Origin: Enoplolaimus lenunculus
Lineage: Eukaryota; Nematoda; Enoplea; Enoplida; Thoracostomopsidae
Direction of reading: 5' to 3'
Length of the DNA stretch: 64,000 nt
Assembly (NCBI GenBank): GCA_030248215.1
Contig: JASANG010002985.1
Location: 77,001-141,000 of the forward strand
Position numbers and translations under genes: made by a program. This document shows positions 11,337 through 22,869 of this stretch, piece after piece. The notes under the pieces were generated by a model. The model was not told where the DNA came from and made no database searches. It was given only the letters and a program-made list of their open reading frames with translations. The first letter of the stretch is position 1. Each line of letters starts with the position of its first letter.

Positions 11337-12282
11337 AGCACTTGGTTTGACTGCGTAAAAATGAAAAAAAAACTAAAATTTGAGTTGACTCAAAAATTAA
11401 CTCAATTAAACCGTTCAAAAGATTCCGAACAGTTTTAAAACTACTAATATAAGCACTGTTTCTCTTCTACGAATACAATAGTTTTAGTGTTTTTTTAACG
11501 CTAAATAAATATTTTCTCGCATTTTGAAAATGAGACTACATTCGAATACTGATGGATCAAAATGGGAGCCATCCCACGCGTCGTTCCTTTAGACACGGAT
11601 CCCAAAATGTCATATTAAGATTTAGTGCTAAAATTGCGTTTGTCTTCTGACTCGTTTCTATACGCGAGCATATTTTAGGGTCATAAACCCTCTGCTCCCT
11701 GGGTGAAAATTTCTGGATCCGTCACTGTTTTTTGAATTTAAAAATACATTCATCGACGTTGTGTATGAAAACACTTGAAAGAAAAATTTATTTATTACGT
11801 GTCTTGCGGTGCTACTCCTGTCTCCGAATGGTAGAAGTATACATCATTTCGTTTAATACAGCGGTGCTCGTACTCTCCCCCAGGCCCGTAGCCAGCTCAC
11901 CTTGCTGCGGTTGGCCAAAACTATCGCAGGGGGGCTGAGCTCCCCCTGCCCCCCATGACTACGGGCCCGCTGTCACCCTGCGTAATTTTTTTTCGGTAAT
12001 TTTGCGCAAGTATTCGAGCGAAGCGAATCAGAAGCCAAACGTAATTTTAGTAAATTAATAAAGTTGAGAAAATGTCCGAAATTGTTTCTGTTTATATTTT
12101 TGCTTTTTAAATTTAAAATTGTTCAAGGCTGCCAGTCGACGGCTTCGATATCCCGTATATGTTTTGTTTTTGTTGAAAATGTTACTTTTGGTTTTATTTC
12201 AATTTCTAGCCCAACAACTAGGGGCGGACCAGGTTTCCGCGAAACTGCAATGGACGTGTTCTATAAATTGGCCATATTTTGA

Positions 12283-12565
12283 ACTATTTTAGCTAAAAGG
12301 CCGTCTGAACAAAAGGTCGTCTTGACAAAAGGCCGTCCGGACAGAAGCCCGCCTGAACAGAAGACCGCCTACACAAAATGCCGACCAAACTAGAAGCAGC
12401 CTAGGCAAAAGGCCGTCCAGACAAAAACCCGCCTGGACAACGGCCGCCTGGACAAAAGGCCGCCTGGACAAAAGGCCCTTGTTCCGGACGGTCTTTTAAC
12501 CGGAAGGTCTTTTGCCCAGACGGCCTTTTGTCCGGACGACCTTCTGTTCGGACGGCCTTTAAATT
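12283..12565. repeat. ACAAAAGGCCGTCTGG tandem repeat with inversion
   Basis: About a dozen 17-18 bp units of the ACAAAAGGCCGTCTGG type run to about 12476. They then switch to the inverse (GACGGCCTTTTGTCC), forming a large fold-back. Confidence 0.8.
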
Positions 12566-13053
12566 GGGCCAAAATAAGTTAACCGGTTTTCGTGTCGAAA
12601 TTTTATCATAAAAGATTTCCACTTTTTCTGGAGATCCAAAAGGTTTCTGGGAACCCCGTTCTCTCTATACCTTTGGTTACACGTCAAAACTGTTTTATTA
12701 AATACTAAAAATATTAAAATCATTTTGACTTTAATTATAATTTTTGCAAATTTTAAACATTTTTTCTGAGATGTTTTTGTGTCAAAATTAATCGAATTTT
12801 TAGTACAATTATATTTAAGTTAAAATTTCCTGAGAAAGTAAATTTTATTTAACGTCGGAATGCGCCAGGATCAAAGGTTCTGTTTGATTTTAGGGACATG
12901 TGGTTTGAGAACTATTTTAGGTTCAGATTTCTGTACTATGAAAGTCTTCAAACCGTCTCTTACAGCTCCACAGCCAGGAATTGTTAATAGTCAGAGCAAG
13001 AAGATATATAAAGGCAACAGAAAATTTTACTTTTAGAAAATCGCTGCTATTAA

Positions 13054-13841
13054 CACTGTAATTCCAATCATTAATCAATTCAGCTAGCGAGTTGGTTATT
13101 TCTGAACTAATATCAGTATAAACTCACTCTCAGTTGAGTTGATTCTTCCTCAGAGTTGAATTGACTCTGTGGGTTGTGATTAATTAACTCTGAATGAATT
13201 GAATCAACTCAACATTTAGAGTTTTGACAGTACTAACTCAGACTGAGTGATTCAACTCAGACTGAGTGATTCAACTCAGTCTGAGTTAAAATCAACTCAC
13301 TGTGAATCAAAAATGTGTTCGGCTCGGGAGCTCAATAAATCTTCAGTTCAAATTTTAACGTGCTAATTAATCAACTCAGAGCACAAATCAGTCATTCCTG
13401 GTTATTTCTGAGTTTAATAACAATAAACATTAACTCAATTTGAGTTTATTTAATTCCGGCTGAGTTCTTAATTAACACAGCACGAAATGCATCAATTCAC
13501 AATTCTGAGCGCTGGAAGATATAACTCAGACTCAGTGATTCAACTCATTCTGAATTAAAATCAATTCATTTGAATTAACAGTGCGTACACTGTAAACTCC
13601 AGTGAGTTGAGTAATCAACTCAGCAAGAGCATTAATAGTTCTTTCTGGTTATTTCTGAGTCAATATCAGTAGATATCAATTCACTCTGAGCTAAATTAAT
13701 TCCGGCTGAGTTGATTAATTAACTCAGAATGAGTCCAATCAATTCAGAATTCTCAGTTCTGAAAGATCTAATTCAGAGCTCAGACTTCTGAGTCGATTCA
13801 ACTCATTCTGAGTTAAAATCAAGTCACTGGGATTTACAGTG
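13054..13841. mobile_element. Compound CAACTCA MITE array
   Basis: It opens CACTGTAATTCCAATCATTA and closes CACTGGGATTTACAGTG. Inside are at least three rounds of the family core (GTTATTTCTGAGTT, GAGTTGATTAATTAACTCAG), so copies have inserted in or recombined with each other. Confidence 0.75.
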
Positions 13842-14559
13842 TATCAGGACGCTTCGCCGTGATAATTGACAGCGGTAACGCCACCAATTTTCTATAGTTT
13901 TATCTTCTTTAGTCGTAGCTTTTCAACATTTTAAGTACTAAATTTATTTTTAAATATTTTAAGATTTTAGCATTTTTATAGCATTTTTTACGCTAAATTA
14001 AACTTGTTTATGTGTGCTAAAAACGTCTTTGCTCACGTGAAGTTTTCGCTAGAAAGTTTTCAGTTGTTTTAAGCTTTTATAGAAAGTCAGCCAAGTGATG
14101 TTTTGCAGTTTGCAGTCAGTTGTCGCTGCATTTTTTCATTGCAATTCTTTTGTTTCGGATAATTTTTAATGAAAATACAAAACTTTGCTAAAGTTTTGTT
14201 ACAATTTTATTTGGCTTTGTCGCTTTACTTAACTCAAAATTATGAGTTCTGATAGTCCTAACTCAGGCTGAGAAAAATCTTAATTAACTGGCTATATGCT
14301 CAGAAGTGCTTGTCGTGGGCTTGATTTAAGATCGAATTGCGATAATTGCTCAAACGCTAGAATTACACAGACGCGACAGTTGACCAAAGGCGAGACTTGA
14401 CCACACCAGGCAGGTGCCCGGACGAGACAGTTGACCACACGCGACAGTCGCCCGAGGCGACAGTCGCCTGAACGCTACAACTGCTAAATATATAATTATC
14501 AGAAATATGATTGAGTTTGAAAATGTGTTTCTCCGTATATGGACACAGCCACAACAATA

Positions 14560-14810
14560 CACTGTAAATTTCAGTGAGTTGGTTTTAACTCAGAATGAGT
14601 TGCATCCACTCAGAAGCCTGAGCTCTGAATTACGTCTTTTACAACTCACAATTTTGAATTGACTGAACTCGTTCTGAGTTAATTAATCAACCCACCCTGA
14701 ATTGAATCAGCTCAGACTGAGTTATTTTTTACTGTTATTAATTCATAGATAAGTAAAATTACCTAATTATCCATCTGAGTTACTTAATCAACTCATTGGA
14801 ATTTACAGTG
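14560..14810. mobile_element. CAACTCA MITE next to the esterase exon fragment
   Basis: CACTGTAAATTTCAGTGAGT faces TCATTGGAATTTACAGTG. It is nearly the same copy as 49705-49895 and travelled together with the following 105 bases. Confidence 0.8.
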
Positions 14811-14863
14811 TGCGATTAAAATTTTACGAGACTATGAATTCTGAGGGATTAATTTGTTTACAG

Positions 14864-14915
14864 GAACCACTACGGAATCGGCAAGCTCTCACATCCGGAA
14901 TCGGACCACGCGTAT
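14864..14915 (+). pseudogene. Carboxylesterase exon-8 fragment with its splice acceptor
   Basis: Bases after TTTACAG encode NHYGIGKLSHPESDH, matching NHYGIDKLSHPDTDH at the start of exon 8 of carboxylesterase A (49949). The intron just upstream (14811-14863) also matches 49896-49948. The match stops after about 52 exon bases and runs into the right half of a CAACTCA MITE. It is a duplicated, broken piece 35 kb from the parent-like gene and cannot encode a product. Confidence 0.85.
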
Positions 14916-14921
14916 ATGAAT

Positions 14922-15104
14922 TAAGGCTTTCAGAACTCAGAAATCTGAATTGATTGAACTCATTGTGAGTGAATAATTAATGGCTAACCAAGAATTATAT
15001 CAGCTCAGAGTGAGTTAGTATTTACTGTTATTAACACAGCAATCACCAGAAATAACTAAATTCTCTCTCTGAGTTGATTAATCAACTAATTGGAATTTAC
15101 AGTG
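14922..15104. mobile_element. Right half of a CAACTCA MITE
   Basis: It ends CTAATTGGAATTTACAGTG, and the left terminus is missing. It follows directly on the esterase exon fragment. Confidence 0.65.
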
Positions 15105-15283
15105 TTATTGCTGCAGGGAGGCATCTTCGACGATCATCTTCACCCCCCTTTGGCAAATATTTTTTCTCGACGATAATTAACAAAATGCTAAGTTTAGCTA
15201 AATGGGTTTGCTGCCTTCAAGATACCTTTTTGGCCTTATTCCTAAATAATTATGGGTTGTTAAGCGATCGCCTTAACATTATA

Positions 15284-15467
15284 GGTCCATGTTACTTTAA
15301 GGGGCGTTCAGGTTTCTGGTGGGTCTATAAAAGAATAGGTTTAGATTCTAGATATACATTTTCGCTTAGGCTTACGCTTAGGCTTACGAACACATTTTTG
15401 CAGCGCGTAGGCTTAGGCTTAAGAATACGCTTAATCCACTATTACGCCCGCAAAAGTAACATTGGCT
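15284..15467. mobile_element. TTAGGC MITE, TTACTTTAAGGGGCG subfamily
   Basis: The left end GGTCCATGTTACTTTAAGGG and the right end GTAACATTGGC are inverted. The interior is GGCTTAGGCTTACG. I see no clear target duplication. Confidence 0.65.
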
Positions 15468-16017
15468 ATAATACGACTGCAGATGTTGCTAAAATTCTAT
15501 GAGCGACTTAAATCGTTTAAATTTTTGTTTCAATTCATAGGAATAAATTGTACAGAGTATAACTCACCTTTCTGTCTTTGAAGGTCATTTTCATATGATT
15601 TTTTTCATAGGAGCGTAGAAAGACAAGGGTCAGTAACGACGCCTTAATCCATAATATAATTTTTAGCCTCATAGAACTGTACCTTTACTAAATAGTCGTG
15701 TATGATTGGCCAAATTCTATTCTAAGAACCACATTTTTAGCCAAGTTTTTTGAGGTGCAGACCGGAGCCAATCAAATTTTTCGCTACGCCATTGTCAATT
15801 TTGTACAATAATATTTTGCTGATGCATATATTAATGCTGTGTTTATATGTGTTTTTTGCAAAATTTGCACGCTGTGCATGCAGTCGCTTAAATCACGTCA
15901 AAAATACACACTTGATGGGGTTGTGAAATTTTAAAATACTGGGGTTTAAGTTACTTTTTGTTGTTAATTTCAATTCTCACACCGTGCGACGATTTTGTTT
16001 CGAAGTTGCTAATTAAT

Positions 16018-16226
16018 GCAACTTTCACACAATAACATGCGTACACCAGGTGACTTTTGAGCAGGTAGTGTCTTGGACACTGAAGCCACAAAAAGCTTCA
16101 GTATCCTGGACGTTGAAGCCAAAAAGTTTCAGTGTGGACGATGTTGAAGCAAAAAATGCTTCAGTGTCCAAGACACTACCCTCTCAAAAGTCACCTGGTG
16201 TACGCATGTTATTGTGGAAGTTGCAT
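16018..16226. mobile_element. Near-perfect 209-bp hairpin MITE
   Basis: GCAACTTTCACACAATAACA faces TGTTATTGTGGAAGTTGCAT. The arms continue through GTACACCAGGTGACTTTTGA and AGTGTCTTGGACACTGAAGC to a short loop. The open frame across it is a by-product. Confidence 0.85.
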
Positions 16227-16526
16227 AAAAGTCAGCCATAGGTTAAGGTAAACGCGCATGCGGGCACAATATTAGGAAAGGGGGTATATATAGTGCCGGA
16301 GCAGACAGAGGCGGGGATCTTCCCAAACTCTCGAGGGAAGCGAGGGAGAAGTCGGACGCATTTTAAACTTCGGCGGTTTTTGTTTCAACCGTTTAGCGGG
16401 GGCCCTGTAGGAGTAGTCCCCCTGAGTGGGGGTATGGGCGGTGGCTGCTTCGGCTCTGGGTATATATAATGGCGTAGGCAATATTAATTCGCTAATGGAG
16501 TCGTGGTATCTGCCAGCCATGCTAGC

Positions 16527-16708
16527 GGACCCATAGCCAAATGCCGGCCCTTGGTCAACTTGCGTTGCTAGGGGTGGGCTAAATATGTTTCAGGAGTGGC
16601 ATACAAGCGTTTTCGATGACTTACAAGCAAAGTTGATAATTTTTAGGGACGTCAAAATTCTTGAAGGTGGGCTGAGCTCCCGGGCCGCCTCTGGGTACGA
16701 GCCCAGCC
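16527..16708. repeat. CCCGTAGCCA-type dispersed repeat
   Basis: GGACCCATAGCCAAATGCCG to GCCTCTGGGTACGAGCCC. It has the shared blocks TTTTCGATGACTTACAAGCA and GGGCTGAGCTCCC. Confidence 0.6.
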
Positions 16709-17080
16709 AAATGGTACCCCCCTGGTCCCGCTTATAGTTGTAACCTTGAAAATCCTATGTGAGACTACCCGTGCTAACGGAAGTGCCATATTATTGCCGT
16801 AGGCCGATTATCCTAACTCCGGCCCTGCAACCAGCTGTGTGTGTATCCTGAAAACATGTATTGAAATTGAAGGTTTTCAGAGAAAACTACCGAAAACACT
16901 CTGACACACACCATGGGTTCAACGGACTAGCGATTAATCGTAGAGAAATAGGTTTCACCATTTCTGGTTTTCGGCTATTTTTTTCTTAGAATTTATAAAC
17001 CGGTCGCTCGGTGTGCGTGTGGCATATACGCGGGCCAATGGTGTACCGTGTAATTTTTGATTTTAGGGCTACTAGCGGAT

Positions 17081-17351
17081 TTAACCCTTTCTCACATGAA
17101 TATTTTCAATTTCATATGAGATGTAATTTCAAGGTAAGATTCGAGCACCAGTCTCACGGGTGGGAGGCGTTTACGATGACTACTGAGCGATAGGAGCTTG
17201 ACGCTCGAGCCCGAGTAGGCTCTCACGTCTTGTGGAGATTTTGCACTGCGCATATATGTTATAAATATTAAACACTGCTCACAGTGTGTGTATTGATCGT
17301 ACATTATTGTATTTAGTTGCTCATTGTATACTCGATGAGTGAAACGGTTAA
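17081..17351. mobile_element. piggyBac-like TTAA MITE with tRNA-like core
   Basis: TTAACCCTTTCTCAC at the left faces GTGAAACGGTTAA at the right, bounded by TTAA. Total length is 271 bp. On the minus strand an internal A/B-box-like pair is recognisable but decayed. Confidence 0.75.
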
Positions 17352-17664
17352 GGGGGCTAAACGAGTTGATTCCGTAGTTTCCAATCAAGCTACTAGTTTA
17401 ATTAATTTGGAGTAGGTATTCAGCTTACTGGAATTCGTGATATTTCCAAGGTTAGCAATAGTGCGTGTCCGTTCTGTACAAGGCTATCTGTATTACGATT
17501 ATATTGGTATAATAGATGTCTCTACACTGACCGGATCCGACAGGAAGTTGAAGGTGTGTGATCCTTATTGAAAATTTTCTGACATTTTTTGGACATCATT
17601 TGCATAAGTTCCTCAAATCAACAAAAGTTTGATCTTAGGATTGAGTAGGACGTAACTTTTGAAC

Positions 17665-17906
17665 AGCGTAAATTCCATTGAGTTAATTAAACAACTCAGA
17701 GGGAAAGTTAGTTATTTCTGAGTTAATAACAGTTAACTTTGACTCACTCTGAGTTGAGTTGATTTTCACTATGAGTTCAGTTGACTCTGATGAATTAAAT
17801 TAGACTATGTTGAATAAACTCACAATTGTGAGTTCTGATAGTCCTAACTCAGACTGAGTAATTCAACTCTTTTTGAGTTAAAATCAACTCACTAGTACTT
17901 ACAGTA
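17665..17906. mobile_element. CAACTCA MITE
   Basis: GTAAATTCCATTGAGTTAAT faces ACTCACTAGTACTTACAGT. Core motifs CTCTGAGTTGAGTTGATT are present. Confidence 0.7.
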
Positions 17907-18570
17907 AACCAATTTTTCTCCTCAAAAAACTTTTTCGAAAAATTACAATTTTCCCCTCAGAATTTTTTTGTGATAAATGCTAAGGTCCCTACCGTACAAT
18001 TTTCCCCATGAGAATTTGTTGCATTTCATAATGTTTACCAGTCCGCCCCCCGTCAGAAATTTTTGGATCCGCCTCTGACCAGACGTGTCAAATATTTGGC
18101 AGATAAACGTCGGCCTTAGCTTTAACACCCATCGTTAAAATTTGCGTATTCCTAAGCCTCAACCGAAAACACTGGAGGTCCCTCGGTTTTGAGATATACC
18201 GCTGTCCCTGATTCAATAAAAAGATGCTATTTTATGTCTCATAAATGTTAGCTAAGCCTAAACCTAAACCTTTGGCCAGTTTGAGCCTAAAATTCATTTT
18301 TGAAACTAATCAGTAGACGTTTGTAACTTTTTTCCATTGCTCATAAATACTCTATTCGTATTGGCAAATTTCGCAATTTCATATATTCCACACCGCTGTC
18401 GCCATTGGTCGAATCTATGAGAGATTTATGAAATATGTTTTAGTTTACTTGTTTCCTACAAAAGTTCAACAGAATTTGCAACAGCCACGAGTCATTCAGT
18501 GTTTTTTTATTCAGTTCAAATCATTTTAAATTGAAAATTGAAAATAAGCGTATGCAAAATGAAATATTCA

Positions 18571-18893
18571 GTTATACCAACAGTCGATAATGACTCTTTT
18601 TTACAAGAGTGTGCAACTGGACACATTCTGTGTAGAAAACAATGTACCCGGCACGCGTTGCGTTTGTGCCTTCCCCCCTACATTTAGAGGGAGGTACAAC
18701 CAGTGCGAACCTTGGCACTTTATGTATGCGGCGTCAAACATGGTCCTCTTATAGTTCAGGGGTATTCATGGGATAGCGACCCCCTTTAAACAAGGAGGGA
18801 GTTGGCCAAAAACGCAACACCTGGTGGTACATTTTGTATCATGCGGTACCCCAGGAGTTGCACACTCTTGTCATGATCCACTCTTGGTTATAC
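18571..18893. mobile_element. ACAAGAGTGTGCAACT-type MITE
   Basis: ACAAGAGTGTGCAACTGG faces AGTTGCACACTCTTGTCATG and CCACTCTTGGTTATA. It lies in inverse orientation relative to the copy at 9272. Confidence 0.72.
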
Positions 18894-19124
18894 TGAAAAT
18901 GTGTTGTTCAGGATCGTAATTCTTTTAAAATCATTGTGAGAGGGGAACTCTATTAAGACTTTCTGCACGCAATAACGCTTAATTTGAAAGAATCGAAGGA
19001 TTCCAACTAAGACAAGCCCGTATCCAGCTAATCTTGCCAGGTGAAGGTTAACAAATTTTTAGGAGGGGCGTACAAGACGACTTATAATCGAAGTTGAAAC
19101 TTTGCTATGAGGGGCAAAAATTCT

Positions 19125-19296
19125 GGCCCATGTATAGAACAGGGCCGGAACAGTAGTATACGCATATTCCTAAACCTAAGCGTGTGGATGAGCCTATTCC
19201 TAAGCGTAAGCCTAAGCAAACAATTAGTCTAAAGCTTAAACTGACTCTATTATAGCCCCTCCGGAAAACGATCCAGCCCTGTTCTATACATGGGCC
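19125..19296. mobile_element. TTAGGC MITE, AGAACAGGGCCGG subfamily
   Basis: GGCCCATGTATAGAACAGGG is at the left and its inverse at the right (CCCTGTTCTATACATGGGCC). CCTAAGC units lie inside. Flanks do not match. Confidence 0.7.
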
Positions 19297-19677
19297 CGTT
19301 TTAGGTATCACAATTCGTCGCCTAACAACTTGTCGCCCGACAATTTGTAATGAAAAATTTTATCAACTCGACAATTCGTCGTCCATCACTATGCTTACGA
19401 ATACGCTTATTTATTGATAAACTTTACGACACTGTTGAGCGACAAGAAGTCAGTCGACTAACTGCCGGTTCATTCTTTAGACCAAGGTTTCCGAAGGTTT
19501 AGGCTTAGGTTCTGGCAAACCATTTCCTAAACCTACGCTTTAGCTTGCACTAAAAAGTGGACATGAAGGCTCCTAAACGAAACATGGACCCTTGACTTTC
19601 TGCCGAAACCCCGGTTTCGTTTCAGACCCGCCAAGTTCAACCTGATAGTGTTTGCGCCCTGCAAAAATCAATTTGTA

Positions 19678-19760
19678 TATACACTTGTATATATATGTAC
19701 ATATATGTGTATATATATTTGTATATACATGTGTATATATATTTAAATATATATTTATGC
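19678..19760. repeat. TATATG/TATATA microsatellite
   Basis: Imperfect alternation of TATA, TGTATATA and TACATATA. Confidence 0.75.
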
Positions 19761-21077
19761 AAAGTCCACATTATAGTAAACTTTTGTGCAGTTTTAGCAA
19801 TTTTCATCGTATATATGTTTTACTATACGAATGTTGCAATATATTGTCTCTACTATTCAACTACTGCAATACTGTGTGCGCACAACAGCGCATTATTGTT
19901 GAATTAAAAAAAGTTGCGAAATTTACAGACGTTTCTGTTACGTTTTATAATGTCTCTGAACAAGGGCGTCCCACGGGGGGGCATTTGGGAGGCCATGCCC
20001 CCCCACGCAAATTTGGCTGGTGCACCCTCAAATGGATGTGGTGTAAAAGTAAATAATCTATAATTGCAATAGTAGGGGCCCCACAAAATTATTCGGCACC
20101 CTTAAAGTATAATTTTTTACGGACGCCTTTGTCTCTGCCTGCTGCTTGGGTCAGCACTGGGCTTGGACATACTGTCTTCCCACAGGATTAGGCTCAGGCC
20201 GTTAGGCGTAGGATTTGGAAAATATTTTTTTTATAGTTTTTCTCAGCTTAAGCCTAAGCCAAAGCTTGAGCCTACGTCTAAAAATCAGCCTTAATTTTAA
20301 ATGTGGGGGGAAGTGCACAAGAGCCTAAGGTTTCAACTCTGAGAGACGAGGGAGACGTGTACCCCAACAAAATTTTTGGATCAAGTAGACCCCCTTATAG
20401 AATTGTGAGGCTTAGCGCCTGTGTGGACTGGCCCTGTTTCACTCGGAGGCTCGAAAGATGACAACGCAAAAACGTCGTCAGCTCTTCGGCTGGTCCGACC
20501 ATGGCCGAAGACTGTAAGACAAGTGGTATCCGCAAAAAACGGCCGTCCGGATAAAATCCTCGTCCACATAATGCCGAGCCATCAGGCCCGCAACCGTGTA
20601 AAAGGTGGCGGATTCGTTGCCAGAGGGACCTATGGGAGAGGACGCAGGTCTCTCCTGGAAGTTATTTGCGTCTCCCTCAGAAAATAGTCAACCTTGCTTG
20701 TAAGTCATCGAAAACCCTTGTATGCCCCTACTGGCTAGAGGCCTGGTAGGTTATTGCGGGCAGGAAAATTTATGAATGGAGTAAAACAAAACTGAAAAGA
20801 ATACATTTAATGCTGCCGAAGAAATTTTTCCGCCAGGGTAAACTAAACGTTAACCTTGTTGCATCAGTACGGGGCTTCAATGGAGGTATTCCATACTGAA
20901 ATAAAAGGCAACAAAACGTATCCTGTGCCCTGACACCATCTCTCTTTTCGATCCCGTGGGTGGGGACATGGAGTACAGGCAGACGGCGTTCTGAAATTTA
21001 TTTGTGTCAGGGGAGAGGTATTGTTTTTAATCCAAATTTCGGTATAAAAATGTAGTATGGTTTCAATTAGGATTTGG

Positions 21078-21254
21078 GGCCAATGTAAAGAACAGGGGCG
21101 GAACAGTATTATAAGCATACTCCTAAGCCTAAGTCTACTCGTATGAATGAGCATATTTTTAAGCATAAGCCAAGCAAAAAATTAGTCTAAAGCTTAAGCT
21201 TACCCGATTGCAGTCCCACAGAAAAACGTTCCGCCCGTGATCTTTACATGGGTC
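21078..21254. mobile_element. TTAGGC MITE, AGAACAGGGGCGG subfamily
   Basis: GGCCAATGTAAAGAACAGGG faces GATCTTTACATGGGTC. CCTAAGCCTAAG lies inside. Confidence 0.7.
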
Positions 21255-22169
21255 CAAATATTCATGTGGAATGTTTCTGGAAATTATTTTCAATTGGGAG
21301 CGGTCCATCGCAATATTGCTTTGTGCGGTGCAAGCGAGGCCCAATTAATAATGTTTTAACCAAACTGCTGCAATTGCAAATTTCTCTATTTTCAATATAT
21401 ATAATACTACTTGGAGAACCCACATGGGGGGTTGCGCATGCAGCTGTCCCCTCTTGCATATACCTTACCGGTCAGACCACCGGGCTTATAAACGGAGCGA
21501 TGTCGTGTAGAAGCAATTTGTGGATCTGTTATCAGTTGTTTGTTTATTTTTGAAAAAATTTCTATTTTGGCAGTTTGAAACTGCAAAAGGATTAATTTTC
21601 GATTATACTTTGGTATCAGGTAGATGATCATGGGATTCAGCCAAGACTTTGGAAACGAGGGGGTACATGAGATGAAAATTTCGAAGGAGGGGTGATAATT
21701 CTTGTGACTGTCAATTGGGTGCCCGAACATGTTTTTTTTTGGTTTCGATCTGATATTTAGTTTTAATTCACCCCAGGGGTTAGTTGGTTCCAATACCGGT
21801 CAACTTTATATTTCTTTGTTTTGGGTAGAAGTAACTGGCTCCGAAACATTTTCGTTGATTTGTCCGTTAATCTTTTTTTCTACACTTAATATAAAGTTTA
21901 TACTTATTGTCTGAGTGTCTGCTACTTATTTCAGCAGTCTACGCCAGTGGTCAGCTTGTGGACTCTACCCACTTAACAGAATGTGAATAGTGATACAGAC
22001 TCCTATTGGTTGGGACTCAAAATGGTTATCCTCCTCTTATTACCCCTCTCATTCGGGTCACTACAGTACAACACCAAATTCGGCCGGAGTCCTCAACAGT
22101 GGTTGCAGGTTGCACAGTATACTGCCCCGTGCTTAGATTAATATATACGGCTAGGTTAAATACCTAGGG

Positions 22170-22606
22170 ATTTTTCCAGTGCAACCAGAATTATAAAATA
22201 CCGAACCGGAACCGAAAAGTCAAAAAATTACCAGGAACCGAAATCAGAACCAGAAAACAAAAATACTTCTCCGAAAAATTCATTTTTACTGTTACTTTAT
22301 CGCTTTTAATGGTGCAAACACACCATTTAGGATGCCAAAATTCTGAATCAAATGCAGTAGCTGGCAACGTTTTATAAAATATAGAATAAGGCCCAAATTG
22401 AAAACTTTGGCAATACACACTGAGACAATTTTAGAAAAATAAATTAGACTAATATATGTCAATGTTTCTTAAATTTACGAAAGAGAAAAATTTTCAACAC
22501 CACAAATTTCGAAAAATTTCGGTGACAAAATACCCAATTTTGTTACCGGAATCGGATAGTGAAATACCGGATTTCTCTACCGGAACCGGAATTCCGGTTG
22601 CACCCT
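22170..22606. repeat. CCGGCTCCGGT dispersed repeat, upstream of the tetraspanin
   Basis: TTTTTCCAGTGCAACCAGAA begins it and GGAATTCCGGTTGCACCCTG ends it. It stops about 260 bases before the tetraspanin start codon, so any promoter lies close to or within it. Confidence 0.55.
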
Positions 22607-22869
22607 GCAGCTTTTAAATTTGATTACAGACGCCTTTGCGCCAAGAATATAATTTGAGCTGCTTACAAATTTCAGCGATTTGATACTAAACATTTTACAT
22701 TATTTTCAAAATAAAACATTAATCTAATGCATTAAACGCACCAAATATTACCCAGCGTCCAAGTTCTCTCTCATTTCGTTGCTGCCCTTCTGTCCCCCTG
22801 AAACCTACCTGTGATATTTTGTGATCTGAACCAACTGAATCAAGTTCTCGTTGCTAAAAACTGCCAACA
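22607..22869 (+). promoter_or_regulatory. Probable tetraspanin 5' flank and promoter
   Basis: This unique 263-bp stretch lies between a dispersed repeat and the start codon. It has a pyrimidine-rich part (22760-22800) but no clear TATA box. The role is inferred only from position. Confidence 0.3.

Noticed and set aside
15074-15502. 142-codon plus-strand frame
   Set aside because: It covers a MITE end and a TTAGGC element. There is no homology and no splice context.
1-22000. Protein-coding gene in the left third
   Set aside because: All longer open frames there fall on repeats. No chain of exons in phase and no recognisable domain was found apart from the esterase fragment.
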